A stretch of 64,000 nucleotides of DNA from Streptomyces sp. KL109B (GCF_030766935.1 NZ_JASERL010000003.1:248001-312000), one strand, 5' to 3'; positions 7,949 to 17,504 are shown, counted from the stretch's first letter. Notes: generated from the letters alone by a model not told the origin. Translations and numbers: made by a program.

Positions 7949-9481
7949 CTAGTCGCCGAAGCGGGGATGCACCAACGTCGACGGGGCCGTGCCGGAGGCA
8001 GGGTGGACCGCGGCGGCGCCCGGTGGGACGCGGGGGCGGGACCAGCTCGCCAGGACGTAGCCCGCCGCATCGGCGCCGCGATACGCCACCTCCCGCAACC
8101 CCGCGGAGCGCACCGTCACCGCAGCCGTCCGCAACGACGCATCACCCCCACCCACCCGCACCACCACTCGCCCCCGCTCCGCGAGGACCCGGCCCACCAA
8201 ACCGTAGAACTCCTGCGAGTACAGCTTCGTGCTCGCCGTGCTGCCGGGATCCGGCAGATCGCACACCACCACGTCGTAGGGAAGAGCCCGCGGTGCGCCC
8301 CGGAGCCAGGCGAACACGTCCGCCGTCACCACCCGCACCCGAGGATCCGACAACGCCCGCCCGTTCAGCTCGCTCAGCCCCGGATCGGTTCGCGCGAGCC
8401 GCACCACCTCCGGATCCGGGTCGACCACGTCGACCCTCCGCACCCCGCGGTGCCGCAACGCCTCCCGCGCCGCGAGCCCGTCACCCCCACCGAGGACGAG
8501 GACCCGCGCCCGCGGCCCCCCGCGCAGCGCGGCCCCGGCGAACTCCGCCTGCCCGCCGCCCGGTTCCCGCCCGTCCGCCCGCAAACGGCCGTCCAGGTAC
8601 AGGGCCGCGGGGCGCCGCCCACCGCCCGTGAGCACGACCTCCTGCACCCCGCTCTGCACGGCGATCCGCACATGCGCCCCGAACAGGGCGTGCCGCGCCG
8701 CCCGTTCGAAGTCGTCGACGAGCACCCAGGACGTGGCGAGCACGCCGAGTACCGTGACGTTGGCGACGACCAGCAGCCAGCGGGCGCGGCGGCTCAGGTC
8801 CCGGCGGAACAGTCCGAGGACGAGGACCGCGCCAGCCACCGCGTTGATCGCCCCCGTGAGCAGCGCCCCCGTCAGTTGCCCGAGCAGCGGCAGGAGCAGG
8901 AAGGGGAAGGCGAGGCCGCCGACCAGCGCGCCCACGTAGTCCGCCGCGAACAGGTCCGCCACCGCGCCGCCCGCGTCCTGCCGTCTGATCCGCTGGATCA
9001 GCACCATGAGCAGGGGGACTTCCGCGCCGATCAGGACGCCGATGGCCAGCGAGAACGCGACGAGCAGCCAGCGCGGCCCGTCCACCCAGGCCCCGCCCCA
9101 GTCCCCGGTCCACGCGAACACCGCGTACAGCGCTATCGCGCTGCAGCCGCCGACGAGCGCGAGCAGCGATTCGATCATCCCGAAGCCGACCGCGGCCCGC
9201 AGCCGCAGCCGCTTGGCGGCGAGCGAACCGAGGCCCATCGCGAAGACCATGACGGAGAGCACGACGGAGGCCTGGGTGACGGAGTCGCCCATCAAGTACG
9301 AGGCGAGCGCCACCAGTTCGAGTTCGTAGACGAGCCCGCAGGCCGCGCAGATGAAGACGCCGACCAGGACGAGGAAGCGGGCCGTGCCCGGTCTCACCGG
9401 CAGCGGCGTCCGGACCGGGCCGCCCCAGGGCCGGGGAGCCTCGGGGCCTCCGGGCGGTGCGGGCGGGTGCGGTTCGATCAC
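7949..9481 (-). CDS. membrane-anchored spermidine synthase-like protein
   Basis: A 510-residue protein. Residues 35-275 hold about seven hydrophobic helices. Residues 285-490 form a methyltransferase-like fold of the polyamine synthase family, with [18 protein letters not shown] and [15 protein letters not shown] for nucleotide-sulfonium binding and [11 protein letters not shown] with the catalytic-type Asp. The usual polyamine-site motif (DE-YHE after LDG) is replaced by a Gly/Ala-rich stretch after [17 protein letters not shown], so aminopropyl transfer is doubtful. Membrane-fused relatives are widespread in actinomycetes with unproven roles. It is downstream of a DUF2617 gene on the same strand. 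Confidence 0.85.
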   Translation of the reverse strand: MIEPHPPAPPGGPEAPRPWGGPVRTPLPVRPGTARFLVLVGVFICAACGLVYELELVALASYLMGDSVTQASVVLSVMVFAMGLGSLAAKRLRLRAAVGFGMIESLLALVGGCSAIALYAVFAWTGDWGGAWVDGPRWLLVAFSLAIGVLIGAEVPLLMVLIQRIRRQDAGGAVADLFAADYVGALVGGLAFPFLLLPLLGQLTGALLTGAINAVAGAVLVLGLFRRDLSRRARWLLVVANVTVLGVLATSWVLVDDFERAARHALFGAHVRIAVQSGVQEVVLTGGGRRPAALYLDGRLRADGREPGGGQAEFAGAALRGGPRARVLVLGGGDGLAAREALRHRGVRRVDVVDPDPEVVRLARTDPGLSELNGRALSDPRVRVVTADVFAWLRGAPRALPYDVVVCDLPDPGSTASTKLYSQEFYGLVGRVLAERGRVVVRVGGGDASLRTAAVTVRSAGLREVAYRGADAAGYVLASWSRPRVPPGAAAVHPASGTAPSTLVHPRFGD

Positions 9482-9607
9482 GCCTGGAACGCTACGTCAC
9501 CGTCCAACTCCGACCGGTCACCCACACGTGTGGAACCCGGGTCCCGCAGGCATAACGCGAACACAACGATGAGCTGTCCACCCTCGACCCCGGCCCCGGC
9601 ACACCAC

Positions 9608-10132
9608 TCACAGCGCCGCCGCCAACGGCATCCGCGCCCCCACCCTCGTACGAGTGGCGACCAGTTGGCCGTCCTGCGGGTAGGCGTGCCAGGTGCGCCA
9701 GTGCACCTGGCCCTCGTGCCGCTGCGCGAGCATCGCGGTGAAGGCGTACGGGCTGCCGGGGAAGACGCCCGCGAGGCCGTTCGGATGGTCGGCGACGAGG
9801 GCGAGCAATTCCTGTGCGCGGCCCGCGAATTGACCCGCCGTCAAATGTTCGACGCGGGCCGCGAATTCGTACTCCCAGTCGCCGAGGCGCTTGGCGACGC
9901 CCAGCGGGAGCGGGGTGCTGCTGCCGGGGATGCACGCCACGGTCTCCGAACAGCTGCCGCGCTCCTCCTCTAGCAGCACCTGGTGAGAGGCGCCGAGCAG
10001 TCTCAACTGGAGCTTCGCGTCGTTGATTTCGAGGTCGAGGGCGGCGAGGGCGGGCAGTGGCTCGCGGCCCAGGGCCCAGGCCAGATCGGCCGCACTCGTA
10101 TCGCTGTAGGCAGTGTTCAGGGTCGTGAGCAT
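9608..10132 (-). CDS. DUF2617 family protein
   Basis: A 174-residue soluble protein of DUF2617. Characteristic segments are LTTLNTAYSDTSAADLAWALG at the N-terminus (20 of these residues are family-typical) and HQVLLEEE, LGDWEYEFAARVEHL, FPGSPYAFTAML and WRTWHAYPQ later. No signal peptide, membrane helix or catalytic motif is visible. The start at 10132 fits the family N-terminus. It is 126 bases upstream of the spermidine-synthase-like gene on the same strand, an arrangement I recall from other Streptomyces. Function unknown. Confidence 0.85.
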   Translation of the reverse strand: MLTTLNTAYSDTSAADLAWALGREPLPALAALDLEINDAKLQLRLLGASHQVLLEEERGSCSETVACIPGSSTPLPLGVAKRLGDWEYEFAARVEHLTAGQFAGRAQELLALVADHPNGLAGVFPGSPYAFTAMLAQRHEGQVHWRTWHAYPQDGQLVATRTRVGARMPLAAAL

Positions 10133-10466
10133 GGGTCGGCTCCGCTAGCACGCAAAGGGAGGTGGGGCCGGCTGAGTCGAAGGGCCGGCTCGGGCCCACG
10201 CGAACGCGGTAACTGCGTAGTACGAGGGCTGCGTTGACGGTTAAAGGGAATCATGGGGGGTGGCGCCGCCACAGCGTTTTTACCCAACTTCGGAGGGTTT
10301 CCATCCCCCCGAGGGCAGCTCAGCTCAACTGTTCAACTTCCACGACCATCTTTCGCGCCCGGCGCACACCCTCCGGGGGCGCAACCGGACAAACGTGCGG
10401 CCCACGCGGACCGACTGCCCCGTGTCAGTCGCCTCCGCGCGGGCCGCACCCCCCGGACGCGGCGCG
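10133..10466. other. gap without a recognised gene
   Basis: I see no credible gene in these 334 bases. The interval must hold the promoter of the DUF2617 gene and the end of the Gly/Cys-rich gene. A stretch around 10234-10300 is less GC-rich than its surroundings and holds a T5 run, but no convincing -35/-10 pair or hairpin stands out. Confidence 0.5.
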
Positions 10467-10763
10467 TCAGCTTCCGCCGCCGCCGCAGCCGCCACCGCCG
10501 CCACCGCACGACGAGCCGCCTCCGCAGGAGGAGCCGCCGCACGACGAGCCGCCGTGATGTCCACCGGAGTCACCGGACGAGCAGCCGCCGCCACCGCCCG
10601 CGCCGCCACCACCCGCGGCGCCGCCGGCCCACCAGCTGCCCCGGCCGGCCCGGTTCTTCTTCTTGAGCGAGGTGCTGGGCGCGCCGCTGCCGCCCGCCTT
10701 GGCCGTTCCGATCACGATCGCGACTACCAGCGCGATGAAGAGCACGATGACGAAGGTCCCCAT
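10467..10763 (-). CDS. small membrane protein with Gly/Ser/Cys-rich tail
   Basis: A 98-residue protein: one hydrophobic helix at residues 2-22, a basic stretch LKKKNRAGRG, and a C-terminal tail of about 50 residues made almost only of Gly, Ser and Cys, with five cysteines spaced by Gly/Ser and one His pair. The start at 10763 has a strong AAAGGAGG site eight bases upstream; the longer open frame is not needed. The tail resembles Gly/Cys-rich ends of actinobacterial TIGR04222-type membrane proteins, but the preceding domain of that family is absent. It could bind metal or be cross-linked outside the cell. Function unknown. Confidence 0.75.
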   Translation of the reverse strand: MGTFVIVLFIALVVAIVIGTAKAGGSGAPSTSLKKKNRAGRGSWWAGGAAGGGGAGGGGGCSSGDSGGHHGGSSCGGSSCGGGSSCGGGGGGCGGGGS

Positions 10764-10906
10764 CACCGGTCCTCCTTTCTCTTCCCCCGAACCCCCGCGG
10801 TCCCCCGAGGGGCCGCCCCGAGCGGGCGTGACAGGGGGATGCCCCTGCCAGGAGCGCGTCAAAGCAGAGTTGAGCTAATCCAGAGGTTCGGCGCAGGATG
10901 GCCGCC

Positions 10907-12124
10907 ATGACCGCCACCCCGAACAGCTCGCCCAGCCAGCACCGCCCGCGCCCCCTGCTCAACCGCCGCCTCGCCGAGTTCGGGACGACGATCTTCGCCG
11001 AGATGTCCGCGCTCGCCGTCAAGACCGGCGCCATCAACCTCGGCCAGGGCTTCCCCGACACCGACGGCCCCGAGCAGATCCGGGAAGCGGCGGTCAGGGC
11101 GCTGCGCGAGGGCCACGGCAACCAGTACCCGCCGGGCCCCGGCATCCCCGAGCTGCGCACCGCGATCGCCGACCACCAGCTGCGCCGCTACGGCATGGAG
11201 TTCGACCCCGACCGCGAGGTCCTGGTCACGGCGGGCGCCACGGAAGCCATCGCCGCCTCCCTCCTCGCGCTCGTCGAGCCGGGCGACGAGGTCGTCGCCT
11301 TCGAGCCGTACTACGACTCGTACGCGGCGAGCATCGCGCTCGCGGGCGGCACCAGGGTGCCGGTCACGCTCCGCCCGACCGTCGACGGGAGTGCGTCGTT
11401 CCGCCTCGACCTCGACGAGCTGCGCGACGCGATCACCCCGCGCACCCGCCTCCTCCTCGTCAACACCCCGCACAACCCCACCGGCACCGTCCTGACCCGC
11501 GCCGAGCTGACCGCGATCGCCGAACTCGCCGTCGAGCGCGACCTGTTGGTGGTCACGGACGAGGTGTACGAGCACCTGACGTACGGCGACGCCGAGCACA
11601 TTCCGCTGGCCTCGCTGCCCGGCATGCGCGAGCGGACCGTGACCATCGGAAGCGCCGGGAAGACGTTCTCGTTCACCGGGTGGAAGGTCGGCTGGGTGAC
11701 GTCGACGCCGGAGCTGGTCACCGCGGTGCGCTCGGCGAAGCAGTTCCTGACGTACGTGTCGGCCGGTCCGTTCCAGTACGCGGTCGCGGAGGCCCTCGCG
11801 CTCCCCGACAGCTACTTCTCCGACTTCCGCGCCACCATGACCGCCAAGCGCGATCTCCTCGCGGCGGGCCTGGAGGACGCGGGCTTCACCGTCTTCCGCC
11901 CGCAGGGCACGTACTTCATCACCACCGACATCCGGCCGCTCGGCTTCGACGACGGCTTCGAGTTCTGCCGGGCGCTGCCCGAGCGCTGCGGCGTCGTCGC
12001 GGTCCCGAACGCCGTCTTCTACGACGACCGGGACGCGGGAGCGCCCTTCGTACGGTTCGCGTTCTGCAAGCGGGACGAGGTGCTGAGCGAGGCGGCGGAG
12101 CGACTCGCCAAACTGCAGGCATAG
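10907..12124 (+). CDS. PLP-dependent class I/II aminotransferase
   Basis: A 405-residue fold-type I aminotransferase. It shows AINLGQGFPD (about residues 37-46), ATEAIAASLLALVEPGDEV, NTPHNPTGTVL, TDEVYEHLTY and the PLP lysine in GSAGKTFSFTGWKVGW, plus FVRFAFCK near the end. NLGQGFPD is typical of the kynurenine/glutamine transaminase and DapC (N-succinyldiaminopimelate) branch. Streptomyces copies are usually called aspartate or succinyldiaminopimelate aminotransferase; kynurenine is also possible given kynA/kynU 7 kb away. I prefer the ATG at 10907 because AGGA is properly spaced; ATG 10898 is the alternative. Confidence 0.9.
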   Translation: MTATPNSSPSQHRPRPLLNRRLAEFGTTIFAEMSALAVKTGAINLGQGFPDTDGPEQIREAAVRALREGHGNQYPPGPGIPELRTAIADHQLRRYGMEFDPDREVLVTAGATEAIAASLLALVEPGDEVVAFEPYYDSYAASIALAGGTRVPVTLRPTVDGSASFRLDLDELRDAITPRTRLLLVNTPHNPTGTVLTRAELTAIAELAVERDLLVVTDEVYEHLTYGDAEHIPLASLPGMRERTVTIGSAGKTFSFTGWKVGWVTSTPELVTAVRSAKQFLTYVSAGPFQYAVAEALALPDSYFSDFRATMTAKRDLLAAGLEDAGFTVFRPQGTYFITTDIRPLGFDDGFEFCRALPERCGVVAVPNAVFYDDRDAGAPFVRFAFCKRDEVLSEAAERLAKLQA

Positions 12125-12128
12125 TTTT

Positions 12129-12167
12129 CCCGTTCTCCTCGCGTCCTTGTGGGCGTCAGAGAACGGG
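12129..12167 (+). promoter_or_regulatory. hairpin overlapping the sigma-factor ribosome binding site
   Basis: CCCGTTCTC at 12129-12137 pairs perfectly with GAGAACGGG at 12159-12167. The second arm contains the first bases of the GGGAGGGG site of the sigma factor, so folding would hide it. The same hairpin may instead end the aminotransferase transcript. Effect on translation is inference. Confidence 0.5.
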
Positions 12168-12174
12168 AGGGGCC

Positions 12175-12738
12175 ATGGACCCGCAGGATCAGCTGAGATT
12201 CCGGGACTTCGTCGACGCCAGATGGGGCAGTCTGCTCCGGCTCGCGAACCTGCTCACCGGCGGCGACCGGCACGAGGCGGAGGATCTCGTGCAGACCGCG
12301 CTGATGAGGGCGCTGGGGCGCTGGCGGCACATCGACGACCCGGAGGGGTACGTCCGCACGGTGATGTACCGGCATCAAGTCAGCCGCTGGCGGCTGCGCC
12401 GGCCGCACCGCGAGCCGACGTTCGACGCGTCGCGCACGGTGTGGCGCGAGGAGGGCACGGCCGACGGCACCGCCGACGCCGATCTGCGGATCACCATGGC
12501 CGGAGCGCTGGCCCGGCTCACCCCTCGGCAGCGCACGATGCTCGTCCTGCGCTACTTCGAGGACCTGTCCGAGAGCGAGGTGGCGAACGCCCTCGGCTGC
12601 TCGATCGGCACCGTACGCAGCACCACCCACCGCTCCCTGGCCCGGCTGCGCACGCTCGCGCCGGAGCTCGACACCCGGCGGCCCGCCACGGCCCCCGACA
12701 CCGCGAACGGCACCGCGCCGAAGGGGGCCCACGCATGA
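12175..12738 (+). CDS. SigE-type RNA polymerase sigma-70 factor (ECF)
   Basis: A 187-residue two-domain sigma factor. Sigma region 2 covers about residues 8-75 (FVDARWGSLLRLANLLTG, AEDLVQTALMRALGRW, YVRTVMYRHQVSRWR) and region 4 residues 102-155 (LTPRQRTMLVLRYFEDLSES and the helix-turn-helix GCSIGTVRSTTHRSLARL). The RHQ-S-WR segment is typical of the actinobacterial SigE-like group. Start at 12175 with GGGAGGGG. Its stop overlaps the next start (ATGA), so it is made together with a membrane-anchored propeller protein that may act as its sensor or anti-sigma. Confidence 0.93.
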   Translation: MDPQDQLRFRDFVDARWGSLLRLANLLTGGDRHEAEDLVQTALMRALGRWRHIDDPEGYVRTVMYRHQVSRWRLRRPHREPTFDASRTVWREEGTADGTADADLRITMAGALARLTPRQRTMLVLRYFEDLSESEVANALGCSIGTVRSTTHRSLARLRTLAPELDTRRPATAPDTANGTAPKGAHA

Positions 12739-14123
12739 ACGCCGACCAGCACACCGACCAGCTCGACCGCACACTCCGGGACACCCTGCAGGCCTGGGCC
12801 CCCGACGCCACGGGCCCCGCCCCCGCGGGCCTCGCCGACCGTCTCGTCCGCCGCCGCAGGCGCCGCACCGCGCTCCGGGTCGCCGGCGCCGCCCTCGGCC
12901 TCACCGCCGTCGCCTTCGGCACGGTCCTCGTCACCGACCCGGGTGGCGGGGAGCCCTCGCCCGCCCACCACGTCAGCCGCGAGGGCAAGCTGCGCTGGCA
13001 GACCACGCTGCCGGGAAAGACCACGTGGGACGCCTGCGCCATGGGTCCTGGCGCCGTGTACTGCCGGGGCGCCGGATACGACGGCATCGGCGTCGACACC
13101 CGTACCGGAAAGGTCGTATGGCAGCGGGAGGCCGAGCGCAAGGGCGACGGCGGCACCCCGGCGGGCTCGGTCACCGGCGTCCGCGACGGCATCCTCTACT
13201 CCTACGCCGACCACGCCCCGGGCACCTCGAACCCCCGCACCGACCTCGTCGCCGTCGACCTCGACAGCCACAAGGTGCTGTGGAAGCAGAAGCTCGCCGA
13301 CGACAGCCGCGACGCGGACTCGGCCGTGCTCTTCGACGGCGGCGTCCTCGCCAACACCCCGACGTTCAAGAGCGCCGCCGCCCTCGACCCGAAGACCGGC
13401 CGCACCCTGTGGACGTACAAGTGGAAGCGCGCCGACTGCTCGGCGGTCGCGATCGGCGGCGTCCCGTACCTGACGTGTTCGCCGGACAGCGAGAAGGCGC
13501 CGCAGCGCAGCACCGTCGTCCGCCTCGACCCGAGGACCGGCCGCCCGCACACGGTCGCGACGGTGGCGGGGATGACGTATGCCATCGGCCGGGACGGCGA
13601 CACCGTGCTGCTCGCGCGCCTCGCCGGAAAGCAGGACCACGTCGGTGAGCCGGGACCCGTCGACCTGATCCGCGTCGACACCGGCACCGGGAAAGTGACC
13701 CGGCACCGCGCCGACGGGCCGCGCGGAGGCGTGATCGCGGACGGCGTCATGCTCACGGTCCGCAGCGACGGCACCGCGCTCGCGTGGTCGGCCACCAACG
13801 GGAAACAGCTGTGGGCGAGCCCGACCGGCCTCCGACTCCGCAAGGACCCCACCGGACCCGACACGTACGAACTGGCCTCCCCCGCCGCCGTGAACCTCCC
13901 CGACCGGGTCGCCTACTTCCTCGACCCGACCGGGAACCTGGTCGGCCTCGACCTCGACAACGGCACGGTGCGCTGGCGCGGAAAGGCCGACCTGCCCGAG
14001 CAGCCGTTGCTCGGCGGCGTGTTCCCGCAGCTCATGACCGAGGGACGGCACGGCCTCATCGGCCAGACCGGCGACGCGCTGTTCCGCATCGATCCGAAGC
14101 CGACGCCGCGTTCCGGATCGTAG
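12735..14123 (+). CDS. membrane-anchored PQQ-like beta-propeller protein, putative anti-sigma partner
   Basis: A 462-residue protein: cytoplasmic residues 1-44 ending in RRRRRR, one membrane helix at about 46-66, and an extracytoplasmic eight-bladed-type propeller with repeated blade signatures such as VDTRTGKVVWQRE, VDLDSHKVLWKQKL, LDPKTGRTLWTYKW, LAWSATNGKQLWAS and LDLDNGTVRWRGK. The ATGA overlap with the sigma gene suggests the short cytoplasmic tail restrains the sigma factor while the propeller senses an external signal. No classical zinc anti-sigma motif is visible, so this role is inference. PQQ binding itself is unlikely to be required. Confidence 0.85.
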   Translation: MNADQHTDQLDRTLRDTLQAWAPDATGPAPAGLADRLVRRRRRRTALRVAGAALGLTAVAFGTVLVTDPGGGEPSPAHHVSREGKLRWQTTLPGKTTWDACAMGPGAVYCRGAGYDGIGVDTRTGKVVWQREAERKGDGGTPAGSVTGVRDGILYSYADHAPGTSNPRTDLVAVDLDSHKVLWKQKLADDSRDADSAVLFDGGVLANTPTFKSAAALDPKTGRTLWTYKWKRADCSAVAIGGVPYLTCSPDSEKAPQRSTVVRLDPRTGRPHTVATVAGMTYAIGRDGDTVLLARLAGKQDHVGEPGPVDLIRVDTGTGKVTRHRADGPRGGVIADGVMLTVRSDGTALAWSATNGKQLWASPTGLRLRKDPTGPDTYELASPAAVNLPDRVAYFLDPTGNLVGLDLDNGTVRWRGKADLPEQPLLGGVFPQLMTEGRHGLIGQTGDALFRIDPKPTPRSGS

Positions 14124-14124
14124 A

Positions 14125-14166
14125 ACGACGAGAGCCCGGCCCCATGTGGGGCCGGGCTCTCGTCGT
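14125..14166. terminator. strong bidirectional terminator
   Basis: A perfect 19-bp stem (ACGACGAGAGCCCGGCCCC and its complement) with an ATGT loop lies between the converging propeller and YbjN genes, 2 bases after the first stop and 11 from the second. Confidence 0.92.
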
Positions 14167-14177
14167 GGCTCAACGAC

Positions 14178-14717
14178 TCACTCGGCGTCGTTGCCGTCCT
14201 CCGGCTTCTCCGCGGAGTCGACCTCGGCCTCAAGGCCGAGCTGCTCCACGAGCCAGCGGTCGAACTCGATCGCGGCGCGCACCCAGCTGACCGTCGACGA
14301 CACGAAGTGCTCCAGGGAGACCCCGGTGCCGATCAGCATCTGCGCCTCACCGATGAGGCGGACGGTGCCGTCGTCGTGGGTGTGGCTGTAGACCTTCGGC
14401 CACAGGGTGCGGCGGTTCCAGTCGTCGATCGACTCAAGGAGCTGCGGCTTGATCTCGATGGCGTGCGGCCGGTCGTAGAACGTCCGCACCGAGAAGACCT
14501 GCTGGTCGCCCTCGCCGCGGAACATGAAGTACGTACGGAACTCCTCCCACGGCGCCGCGAGGTCACCCTCCTCGTCGGTGACGTACTTGAGCTCCATCTG
14601 CTCCAGGAGCTGCTTGACCAGGTCCTGGTCGGGGATGACGGGACCGGCCGGTCCCGCCCCCTGCTGCGGGTCGGGCTGTCCCCCGAAATTGGGAATCGAG
14701 GACGGGTCGATGCTCAC
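14178..14717 (-). CDS. YbjN domain-containing protein
   Basis: A 179-residue cytoplasmic protein of the YbjN/type III secretion chaperone-like fold. The segments PVIPDQDLVKQLLEQMELKY, FRTYFMFRGEGDQQVFSVRTFY (in part), WNRRTLWPKVYSHTHDDGTV and EHFVSSTVSWVRAAIEFD fit the family. A GTG at 14717 (VSIDPSSIPN) with AAGGGA upstream is the best start; the longer ATG frame at 14777 lacks family sequence. It sits immediately downstream of clpB on the same strand (83-base gap). Members are thought to be chaperone- or sensory-type proteins; the exact role is unknown. Confidence 0.85.
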   Translation of the reverse strand: MSIDPSSIPNFGGQPDPQQGAGPAGPVIPDQDLVKQLLEQMELKYVTDEEGDLAAPWEEFRTYFMFRGEGDQQVFSVRTFYDRPHAIEIKPQLLESIDDWNRRTLWPKVYSHTHDDGTVRLIGEAQMLIGTGVSLEHFVSSTVSWVRAAIEFDRWLVEQLGLEAEVDSAEKPEDGNDAE

Positions 14718-14800
14718 TTGCTTGGTCCCTTCGTACGGATGCCGCCATCCTCTCCCACCCGGGCCCCCCAAGGGCAAGCCCGCGCCCGGAAGGGCCCGCC

Positions 14801-17413
14801 CTACAGCGTCTTGCCGGTGGCCGGTCCCACGATCAGGCCGTCGCCGAAGGCGTCGACGCGGACCGTGTCGCCGTCCTTCACCTCGCCGGAGAGGATCTCC
14901 TTCGCGAGGCGGTCGCCGATGGCCGTCTGGATCAGGCGGCGCAGCGGGCGGGCGCCGTAGGCCGGGTCGTTGCCCTCGTCGGCGAGCCAGGCCAGGGCGT
15001 CGTCGGAGACGTCGAGGGTGAGGCGGCGGTCGGCGAGGCGGCGCGCGAGGCGGTTCAGCTGGAGCTTCGCGATGCGCTTCAGCTCGTCCTTGTCGAGGGC
15101 GGAGAAGACGACGAGGTCGTCGAGGCGGTTGAGGAACTCGGGCTTGAAGGAAGCCCGGACGACCTCCAGGACCTGCTGCTTCTTCTCCTCGGCCGAGGTC
15201 ATGGGCTCCACCAGGTACTGGCTGCCCAGGTTCGACGTCAGGATCAGGATCGTGTTCCGGAAGTCGACCGTGCGGCCCTGGCCGTCGGTGAGGCGGCCGT
15301 CGTCGAGGACCTGGAGCAGGATGTCGAAGACCTCGGGGTGCGCCTTCTCCACCTCGTCGAGGAGGACGACGCTGTACGGGCGGCGGCGCACGGACTCCGT
15401 GAGCTGGCCGCCCTCCTCGTAGCCGACATAGCCGGGAGGCGCGCCGACCAGGCGGGCGACGCTGTGCTTCTCGCTGTACTCCGACATGTCGATGCGGATC
15501 ATGGCCCGCTCGTCGTCGAAGAGGAAGTCGGCGAGTGCCTTGGCGAGTTCGGTCTTTCCTACGCCGGTGGGGCCCAGGAAGAGGAAGGAGCCGGTCGGCC
15601 GGTCCGGGTCGGCGATGCCGGCGCGGGTGCGGCGCACCGCGTCCGAGACGGCGCGCACGGCTTCGGTCTGGCCGATGAGGCGCTTGCCCAACTCGTCCTC
15701 CATGCGGAGGAGTTTCTGTGTCTCGCCCTCCAGGAGGCGGCCCGCCGGGATGCCGGTCCAGGAGGCGACCACGTCGGCGATGTCGTCGGGGCCGACCTCC
15801 TCCTTGACCATGCTGCTCTTGGCGGAATCGGTCTTGGCGGCCTCTTCCTCCGCTTCGGAGGCGGCCTCAAGGTCGCGTTCGAGGGTCGGGATCTCGCCGT
15901 AGAGAAGCTTGCTCGCGGTGTCGAAGTCGCCGTCGCGCTGGGCGCGTTCGGCCTGGCCACGCAGTTCGTCGAGCTTCTCCTTCAGCTCGCCGACGCGGTT
16001 GAGGGACTGCTTCTCCTTCTCCCAGCGCGCGGTGAGTCCGCGCAGCTCCTCCTCCTTGTCGGCGAGGTCGCGGCGGAGCTTTTCGAGGCGGTCGCGCGAG
16101 GCCGGGTCGGTCTCCTTGGCGAGCGCCATCTCCTCCATCTTCAACCGGTCGACGGAGCGCTGGAGTTCATCGATCTCCACCGGCGACGAGTCGATCTCCA
16201 TACGCAGCCGGGAAGCCGCCTCGTCGACGAGGTCGATGGCCTTGTCGGGCAGGAAACGGGAGGTGATGTACCGGTCGGAGAGCGTCGAGGCGGCCACCAG
16301 GGCGCTGTCGTTGATCTGCACCTTGTGGTGCGCCTCGTAGCGGCCCTTCAGGCCACGCAGGATCGCGATCGAGTCCTCGACGGACGGCTCGGCGACCAGC
16401 ACCTGCTGGAAGCGGCGTTCGAGCGCCGGGTCCTTCTCGATGCGCTCGCGGTACTCGTCGAGCGTCGTCGCGCCGACCATGCGGAGCTCGCCGCGGGCCA
16501 GCATCGGCTTGAGCATGTTGCCCGCGTCCATCGCCGAGTCGCCGCCCGCGCCCGCGCCGACGACCGTGTGCAGCTCGTCGATGAACGTGATGATCTGGCC
16601 GTCGCTCTCCTTGATCTCGGAGAGGACGGTCTTCAGCCGCTCCTCGAACTCGCCGCGGTACTTGGCCCCGGCCACCATCGCGCCGAGGTCGAGCGAGACG
16701 AGCCGCTTGTCCTTCAGGGACTCCGGTACGTCGCCCTTCACGATGCGCTGCGCGAGGCCCTCGACGACGGCGGTCTTGCCGACGCCGGGCTCGCCGATGA
16801 GCACCGGGTTGTTCTTCGTACGCCGGGACAGGACCTGGACGACCCGGCGGATCTCCTGGTCCCGGCCGATGACCGGGTCGAGCTTGCCCTCGCGGGCGGC
16901 CGCCGTGAAGTCCGTACCGAACTTCTCCAGAGCCTTGTAGGACCCTTCGGGGTCGGGTGTCGTCACCCGGCGCCCTCCCCTGCTCTTCGTGAATGCGTCG
17001 ACCAGCTTCTTCGCGCCGGCCCCGTTCTGTGCCAGCACGTCGGCGGCGGCGCCGCCCTTGTCCGCGATGCCGATGAGGAGGTGTTCCGTGGACAGGTACT
17101 CGTCGCCGAGGTCCTTGGCCCGCTCGGTGGCGTCGGCGATGACGGCGAGCAGTTCGCGGTTGGGCTGCGGCGGCGCGACCGTGGAGCCGGTCACGCTGGG
17201 CAGCGAGCCGAGTACCCGCTCGGCGCCCGCCCGCACCTGCGCCTGGTCGGCGTCGACCGCGGCGAGGAGGTCGGTGATGTTCTCGTTGTCCTGGCCCTCC
17301 AGCAGGGCCAGAAGCAGATGGGCCGGGGTGAGATCCGGGTTGCCCCCGGACACGGCCCGGCTGCTCGCCGCGTTGATCGCGTCGCGGCTCCGGTTCGTCA
17401 GCTCGGCGTCCAC
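14801..17413 (-). CDS. clpB: ATP-dependent disaggregase ClpB
   Basis: An 870-residue Hsp100 AAA+ protein that pulls polypeptides out of aggregates together with DnaK. N-domain about residues 1-145, first AAA+ with Walker A GEPGVGKT (about 207-214) and Walker B FIDELHT, the long coiled-coil middle domain (about 400-530) that marks ClpB rather than ClpA/C, and second AAA+ with GPTGVGKT and [13 protein letters not shown] at 17413 follows GGAGGAG by nine bases and gives VDAELTNRS. An HspR operator (HAIR) lies about 70 bases upstream, placing it in the same heat-shock regulon as the dnaK operon. Confidence 0.97.
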   Translation of the reverse strand: MDAELTNRSRDAINAASSRAVSGGNPDLTPAHLLLALLEGQDNENITDLLAAVDADQAQVRAGAERVLGSLPSVTGSTVAPPQPNRELLAVIADATERAKDLGDEYLSTEHLLIGIADKGGAAADVLAQNGAGAKKLVDAFTKSRGGRRVTTPDPEGSYKALEKFGTDFTAAAREGKLDPVIGRDQEIRRVVQVLSRRTKNNPVLIGEPGVGKTAVVEGLAQRIVKGDVPESLKDKRLVSLDLGAMVAGAKYRGEFEERLKTVLSEIKESDGQIITFIDELHTVVGAGAGGDSAMDAGNMLKPMLARGELRMVGATTLDEYRERIEKDPALERRFQQVLVAEPSVEDSIAILRGLKGRYEAHHKVQINDSALVAASTLSDRYITSRFLPDKAIDLVDEAASRLRMEIDSSPVEIDELQRSVDRLKMEEMALAKETDPASRDRLEKLRRDLADKEEELRGLTARWEKEKQSLNRVGELKEKLDELRGQAERAQRDGDFDTASKLLYGEIPTLERDLEAASEAEEEAAKTDSAKSSMVKEEVGPDDIADVVASWTGIPAGRLLEGETQKLLRMEDELGKRLIGQTEAVRAVSDAVRRTRAGIADPDRPTGSFLFLGPTGVGKTELAKALADFLFDDERAMIRIDMSEYSEKHSVARLVGAPPGYVGYEEGGQLTESVRRRPYSVVLLDEVEKAHPEVFDILLQVLDDGRLTDGQGRTVDFRNTILILTSNLGSQYLVEPMTSAEEKKQQVLEVVRASFKPEFLNRLDDLVVFSALDKDELKRIAKLQLNRLARRLADRRLTLDVSDDALAWLADEGNDPAYGARPLRRLIQTAIGDRLAKEILSGEVKDGDTVRVDAFGDGLIVGPATGKTL

Positions 17414-17483
17414 GTGCCTGTTCTCCTCCACATACGACTACGCCTGGGTGTCCTGAAACTCTGACTCATCCAACGTACACAAA

Positions 17484-17504
17484 GTTGAGTCTATTCCACT
17501 CAAG
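17484..17504. promoter_or_regulatory. HAIR site (HspR operator) between clpB and a divergent gene
   Basis: On the minus strand CTTGAGT-N7-ACTCAAC matches the HspR-associated inverted repeat CTTGAGT-N7-ACTCAAG with one mismatch. It is 71 bases from the clpB GTG and 46 bases from the ATG of the divergent PPOX gene. HspR is encoded in this window. Repression of clpB by HspR is established in Streptomyces. Confidence 0.92.

Noticed and set aside
10234..10557. Plus-strand ORF starting TTGACGG
   Set aside because: No ribosome binding site, Pro/Arg low complexity, and it runs into the antisense of the Gly/Cys-rich gene.
15338..17464. 708-residue plus-strand frame opposite clpB
   Set aside because: Shadow of clpB; no family likeness.
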